From assembly GCA_032622095.1 (NCBI GenBank), contig CP136064.1, positions 247,785,827 through 247,849,826 on the forward strand: DNA of 64,000 bases, written 5' to 3'. Below the pieces are notes generated by a model. It had not been told where the DNA came from. It saw only the letters and a list, made by a program, of their open reading frames with translations, and did not search any database. This DNA comes from Siphonodentalium dalli (lineage: Eukaryota > Mollusca > Scaphopoda > Gadilida > Siphonodentaliidae). Position numbers and translations under genes: made by a program. Positions 60,386 to 64,000 of the stretch are shown here, piece by piece. Within the stretch, counting starts at the first letter, position 1, and the number at the start of each line of letters is the position of its first letter.

Positions 60386-61377
60386 CTAGAAGGTGATCCG
60401 ACTTCGTCCGGGCTTTGACATTGAATTGACCATTTTGAAGGTCAAGGTCAGGTGGGGTCACGATTTGACCCGTCCAAAACACTCGAAACAATTACCACTA
60501 AGTATCAAATTTCGTCAAAATGCGTCTGGCAGTTTACCAACACCAACACCCCAAAAATGGTGGAAATTGGCCCAGCGGATACCGGGAAATCGGCCCAGCG
60601 GATACCGAGATACCCTATGTATCAAATTTCGTCCGTAAAAATCCGCCAGTTTTACCCGATTTGATTTCCACTAAAGTATATAAACGCGCCTCATATACAC
60701 ACGCTCGTTAATTATCAAGCTTCAACGTAAAGATAAATTAGCATTGTGTAGTAAATTTTAACTAATTATTTTCTCGCCGTCAAAGTTGAACAATGTCGAT
60801 GTTGTTGGCATTGACGGTTTGGGGGCCACCGGTAGATTCCAACAGCGAAATAGCATTTCAGCTAAATGGATTCTTGGAAGATTCCAGACCCGCGGGGTAA
60901 ATGTAAACAACTTGAGCATATGCGTGGTGTAAATATACAAAAAAATGAATCTATCGACAATAGACCTAAGAATCTCAGCTGTAACAAAATTTATATCAGA
61001 AATTGTAAATTATTTATTTTGGGATAGATACACGATTCTTAATAGCCTGCAAATTGACAATATATATTGTAAATGTTATAATTTTGGGGAAAATACACGA
61101 TGCGTAATTGCCTGCAAATTGCGTACGTTCGTCAACGTATGGATATAGAGTTATCCTCCCTGCATCGCAGTGCTAAATTCTGGCGTGTTAGCACTGCGGA
61201 TCCCGAGATATGAGTTTTGAAGGTCAAGGTGACGCCGCACGGACAAATGGATGGGCCCATGTTCGTTCCCGGGTCGAATTACGTGTCGGTACCAAGTTTG
61301 GTCGAAATCGGTCCAGCCGTGTTCGAGTCCATCGCGAACACACACACACACACATATCTTCCAAAATATATAATAGA
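60386..61377 (-). mobile_element. Non-autonomous Helitron, reverse orientation, with foreign middle
   Basis: Read on the - strand it begins TCTATTATATATTTTGG (61377), has a (TG)n tract, and ends with a hairpin CCCGGACGAAGTCGG and CTAG (60386). Flanks give A|T insertion. Both ends match the 14-17 kb array, but about 540 bp in the middle (about 60665-61200) do not. That part contains a + strand frame with TVWGPPVDSNSEIAFQLNG and may be captured host sequence. Confidence 0.75.
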
Positions 61378-61394
61378 TTTTCTGTCTTGTATAG

Positions 61395-61564
61395 GGACGA
61401 GGACGGAAGCAGGGACCATATTCCAGAGAATTCACCGTGACCTGCATGCCTCCACAAAACTGGCTGAGAATGAGGCTGTCGAGAACGAATACTATGTCTG
61501 TGACATGAGTGTTGGGGTTGTAAATTGTCAACATCGTTGTGCTGGACAAAAATATGAGGAATAA
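61395..61564 (+). CDS. Candidate terminal exon, product unrecognised
   Basis: Acceptor TTTCTGTCTTGTATAG lies directly beside the Helitron 5' end. The frame (phase 1 entry) reads TRTEAGTIFQRIHRDLHAST, KLAENEAVENEYYVCDMSVG, VVNCQHRCAGQKYEE, then TAA. The - strand is open as well, which lowers certainty. No domain recognised; Cys-containing tail. Confidence 0.35.
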
Positions 61565-62231
61565 CTCTCAATCTTGACTGAATATTGATTCACCATTCGA
61601 AGAGGGATAACTCTACATTGTGGGAAATGCACACAACGTATTCGTGTGTCTGTTCTGCCACTCTCAGGCCTGCCTGCGTGGAACGAAACGCTCTTTACAA
61701 GCCATTCTTTTATTGTGTTCTCACCAAAGGAGTATTGATATAGTATATAGCTTTAAACTACAATATGAACGCAGGATTGGTCACTTGATCAAGGTACAGA
61801 ACTACAGGTCGAGATAATTATGGTATGACTCCGTTTCCCTGTACGCTGTTTCGGAAAAGACGCGGCTCGCCGTCTAACTTATTAGGAAATATTATGTGTT
61901 GTTTGTTTTAACACGAAAGCTACACCCAGGACATTAACGACCTATTTAAGTATGTCTTTTTTGTAAATAGGTTGATATATTTATTGTGGACCTCCAGTTT
62001 GGAGAAGAATATGTATAGTTCATATAAATGAATGAGTGGGTCCGCCGTGATATGTTCACTGTCTCATATGGTTCAAATATGCACATTTCGATGTGAGAGC
62101 CGAGGTCGACGTTCGAACGTCATGGGTTAATAATGCGACTATTGTCCGCGAATCACTTGACACAAGACGAACAGAAATGAAGCAGTGTCAATAATTATTT
62201 TGTCCATGCATGTGTTGTTCTATTTCCACCG
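61565..62231. other. No recognisable feature
   Basis: One AACGCTCTTTAC (inverse of the AAAGAGCGTT motif) at 61687-61698. Confidence 0.4.
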
Positions 62232-62372
62232 GGTATATATATACTGCATGACATCGGTGCCGAGTAGAAATGCACCAAGTTCGATATCACTTAACGAGTC
62301 TATATACAAAAAGACGGCAACGCCGTATTGGTCAGTTATGTAATCCAGAAAGTCGTTCTCCAGGGAGACAGA
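62232..62372 (+). other. Weak promoter and first-exon candidate
   Basis: A TATATATATA box (62233-62243) is followed about 28 bp on by ATG at 62270 and a basic frame MHQVRYHLTSLYTKRRQRRI up to AACAG|GTTGAA. Nothing confirms expression. Confidence 0.2.
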
Positions 62373-63244
62373 ACAGGTTGAATTACAGTAGCGAATTGCG
62401 TGTATTAACTCATTGTTATTTGTATTTTTTACATGTACAACATGTCAAATTGTTACTATATGTTGTCTTGTTTAGCGACAAGGCAAGATTTCGCAGTTCT
62501 TTATTGTAACGTGGGTAATCTCGCAGGATCCAACATGATGCTGGGTCTCTGTGTACAATTTTAAATACATCGAGATTTCTATCGACGGACACAGATCGGC
62601 ACCATTCTCGATATGATAATTGATGTGTTACATGATATTAATACAATGTAGTTGACATCATCCATCAATTACTTGTGTTGTTGAAAAACTTACCTTGCAA
62701 AATACATAGTTTTGAAGATAAAAAAAACCCCTTCAAATTATCTGTGTACTTAATTCGCATATGTATACGGTACTTTAGCAGCTTGGCTAAAGTACCGGGT
62801 ACTCAAGCCGGGTACTCTAGCCAGTCCGTTAAGTATTTAACCCTAATACAATGTACTGCACTAAAATTGACCAGAAGTTTGTATTTTCACAGACTAAAAT
62901 AAGAACGATCTATAAATTCCATTCTATTTTTTTATATAAAATATTCATATAGTAGATATGCATTTGTATATCAATCATATTTTTTCTTGGTGTAAAAAGC
63001 GGCTTTATCTAAACAAATATAAACAACTATAATTGACGAGAACAGACTGAGACTGGTCGCGTCGTGTCTATCAATCAGGAACTTAACAATGATGTATAGA
63101 GTAGTCCCCCGTCTGTCACAAAACCAGCTGAATGTATTAAAAGCAGTCCTTTTCCGATAGAAATTGCTGAGTCGAGGATTTATGATTTATGCCAAAAGAG
63201 CTAGTGCTTGTATGTAAGATTAATATGGCATTTTCCAATTTATT
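62373..63244. other. No gene; small hairpin
   Basis: GTACTTTAGC and GCTAAAGTAC form a hairpin at 62769-62794; otherwise nothing. Confidence 0.4.
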
Positions 63245-63245
63245 A

Positions 63246-64000
63246 TGCCCCCGATCTCCGATGGAGATTTGGGGGTATATAGTGGAGCCCTCCGTCCGTC
63301 CTTCCGTCCGTCCGCTCTCACCAGAGCGTACTTGTGGGGTGCGATGAAATTAAAAAAAAAATTCCTAACTGTTTTATTCCACAAACATCTCCGTTATTTC
63401 GTTAATATAACATTTCTCAGATTATGTGTTTTTTCTGAAATACGTATTTAGAGAAAAAAAAAATTTAGAAAAACGTAATATTAACGAAATAACGGAGATG
63501 TTTGTAAAACAGTTTATAACACCACTATTGACCGGGTGCACCCCACAAGTCATGCAAACAAAAGATCGCACCTCGCAAGTACCATGTCGTGCGTATAGCC
63601 GTCCTTCCGTCCGTACGAACGTTTCAACTCATAACTTTGGTTTCGCTAACTCAATTCAGTTGATCTTTGGTATGCTAATAGACCAGCCGGGGGGGACAAG
63701 ATTTCCCCATAACTGCGGTTTCGTCCGCCCATTTTTTCCAGAGTTACGCCCCTTTTTTTACTTAGAAAATTGTCCGTACGAACGTTTCAACTCATAACTT
63801 TGGTTTCGCTACCTCAGTTCAGTTGATCTTTGGTATGCTAATAGACCAGCCGGGGGGGGGGACAAGATTTCCCCATAACTGCGGTTTCGCCCGCCCATTT
63901 TTTTCCAGAGTTACGCCCCTTTTTGGACTTAGAAAATTCAGTTTTCTGTGGCATACGAACGTTTCAACTCATAACTTTGGCTTCGCTAATTCAATTCAGT
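63246..64000 (+). repeat. CCGTCCGT-type interspersed repeat, runs off the window
   Basis: Starts TATGCCCCCGATCTCCGATG, then TCCGTCCGTCCTTCCGTCCG. From 63614 come tandem units (63614-63776, 63777-63953, 63954-64000 cut) starting TACGAACGTTTCAACTCATA and containing GGTATGCTAATAGACCAGCC and a poly(G) run. Same class as the repeats at 0.9-3.0, 18.2 and 26.5 kb. Confidence 0.75.
63330..63550. mobile_element. 221-bp foldback inserted in the CCGTCCGT repeat
   Basis: Outer arms ACTTGTGGGGTGC and GCACCCCACAAGT, inner arms CATCTCCGTTATTTCGTTAA and its inverse. It interrupts the repeat between the CCGTCCG tract and the 163-bp units. No certain target duplication. Confidence 0.7.

Noticed and set aside
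61151-61571. Two long - strand frames opposite 61395-61564
   Set aside because: They run into the Helitron TG tract and terminal sequence. The + strand frame has a splice acceptor and a natural stop, so it was preferred, at low confidence.

Overview
The window is AT-rich metazoan nuclear DNA, probably from a marine invertebrate and perhaps a mollusc or other lophotrochozoan. The organism is inferred from three things: spliceosomal-type exons, an interstitial TTAGGG-type tract at 11.1 kb, and repeats rich in CCGTCCGT and TGACCTTGACC motifs of a kind common in such genomes. Species cannot be fixed from sequence alone. There are no prokaryotic operons, rRNA genes or CRISPR arrays.

Coding content is very low. 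One exon is recognisable: the 3' exon of a UBE2E-family ubiquitin-conjugating enzyme (+ strand, 3444-3773), with a 28-residue C-terminal extension. Several unrecognised candidate exons are supported only by an open frame between good splice signals. On the + strand these are 27722-27919, 48612-48770, 59556-59715 and 61395-61564. On the - strand they are 11989-12214, 55714-56154 (terminal, with a poly(A) signal) and 59062-59172. The first three + strand candidates are compatible in splice phase and could belong to one gene with very long introns.

Nearly everything else is repeats. 0-3.3 kb holds degenerate tandem repeats, a 459-bp foldback element with a 5-bp target duplication, and palindromes. 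4.5-9 kb holds a small Mutator-like element, a TTAA-flanked (piggyBac-type) MITE and a palindrome. 14-17.1 kb is a head-to-tail array of five non-autonomous Helitrons; a sixth lies reversed at 60.4-61.4 kb. 22-32 kb holds further TTAA MITEs from three terminal-repeat families, a 211-bp palindromic MITE and segmental duplications. 34.3-47.3 kb is a satellite of about 12.7 kb whose 68-bp monomer is the right end of a TTAA MITE. 47.8-48.3 kb is a 39-bp minisatellite. 49.6-53.6 kb holds two further foldback or Mutator-like elements, 56.5-58.2 kb an inverted minisatellite, and 63.2-64 kb a CCGTCCGT-type repeat.

Two themes stand out. First, a 69-bp near-perfect palindrome (called H here) recurs as a module inside elements with unrelated terminal repeats, and its broken copies all stop at the dyad axis. 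Second, the large satellite can be traced to its source transposon, which sits at the array's left edge.
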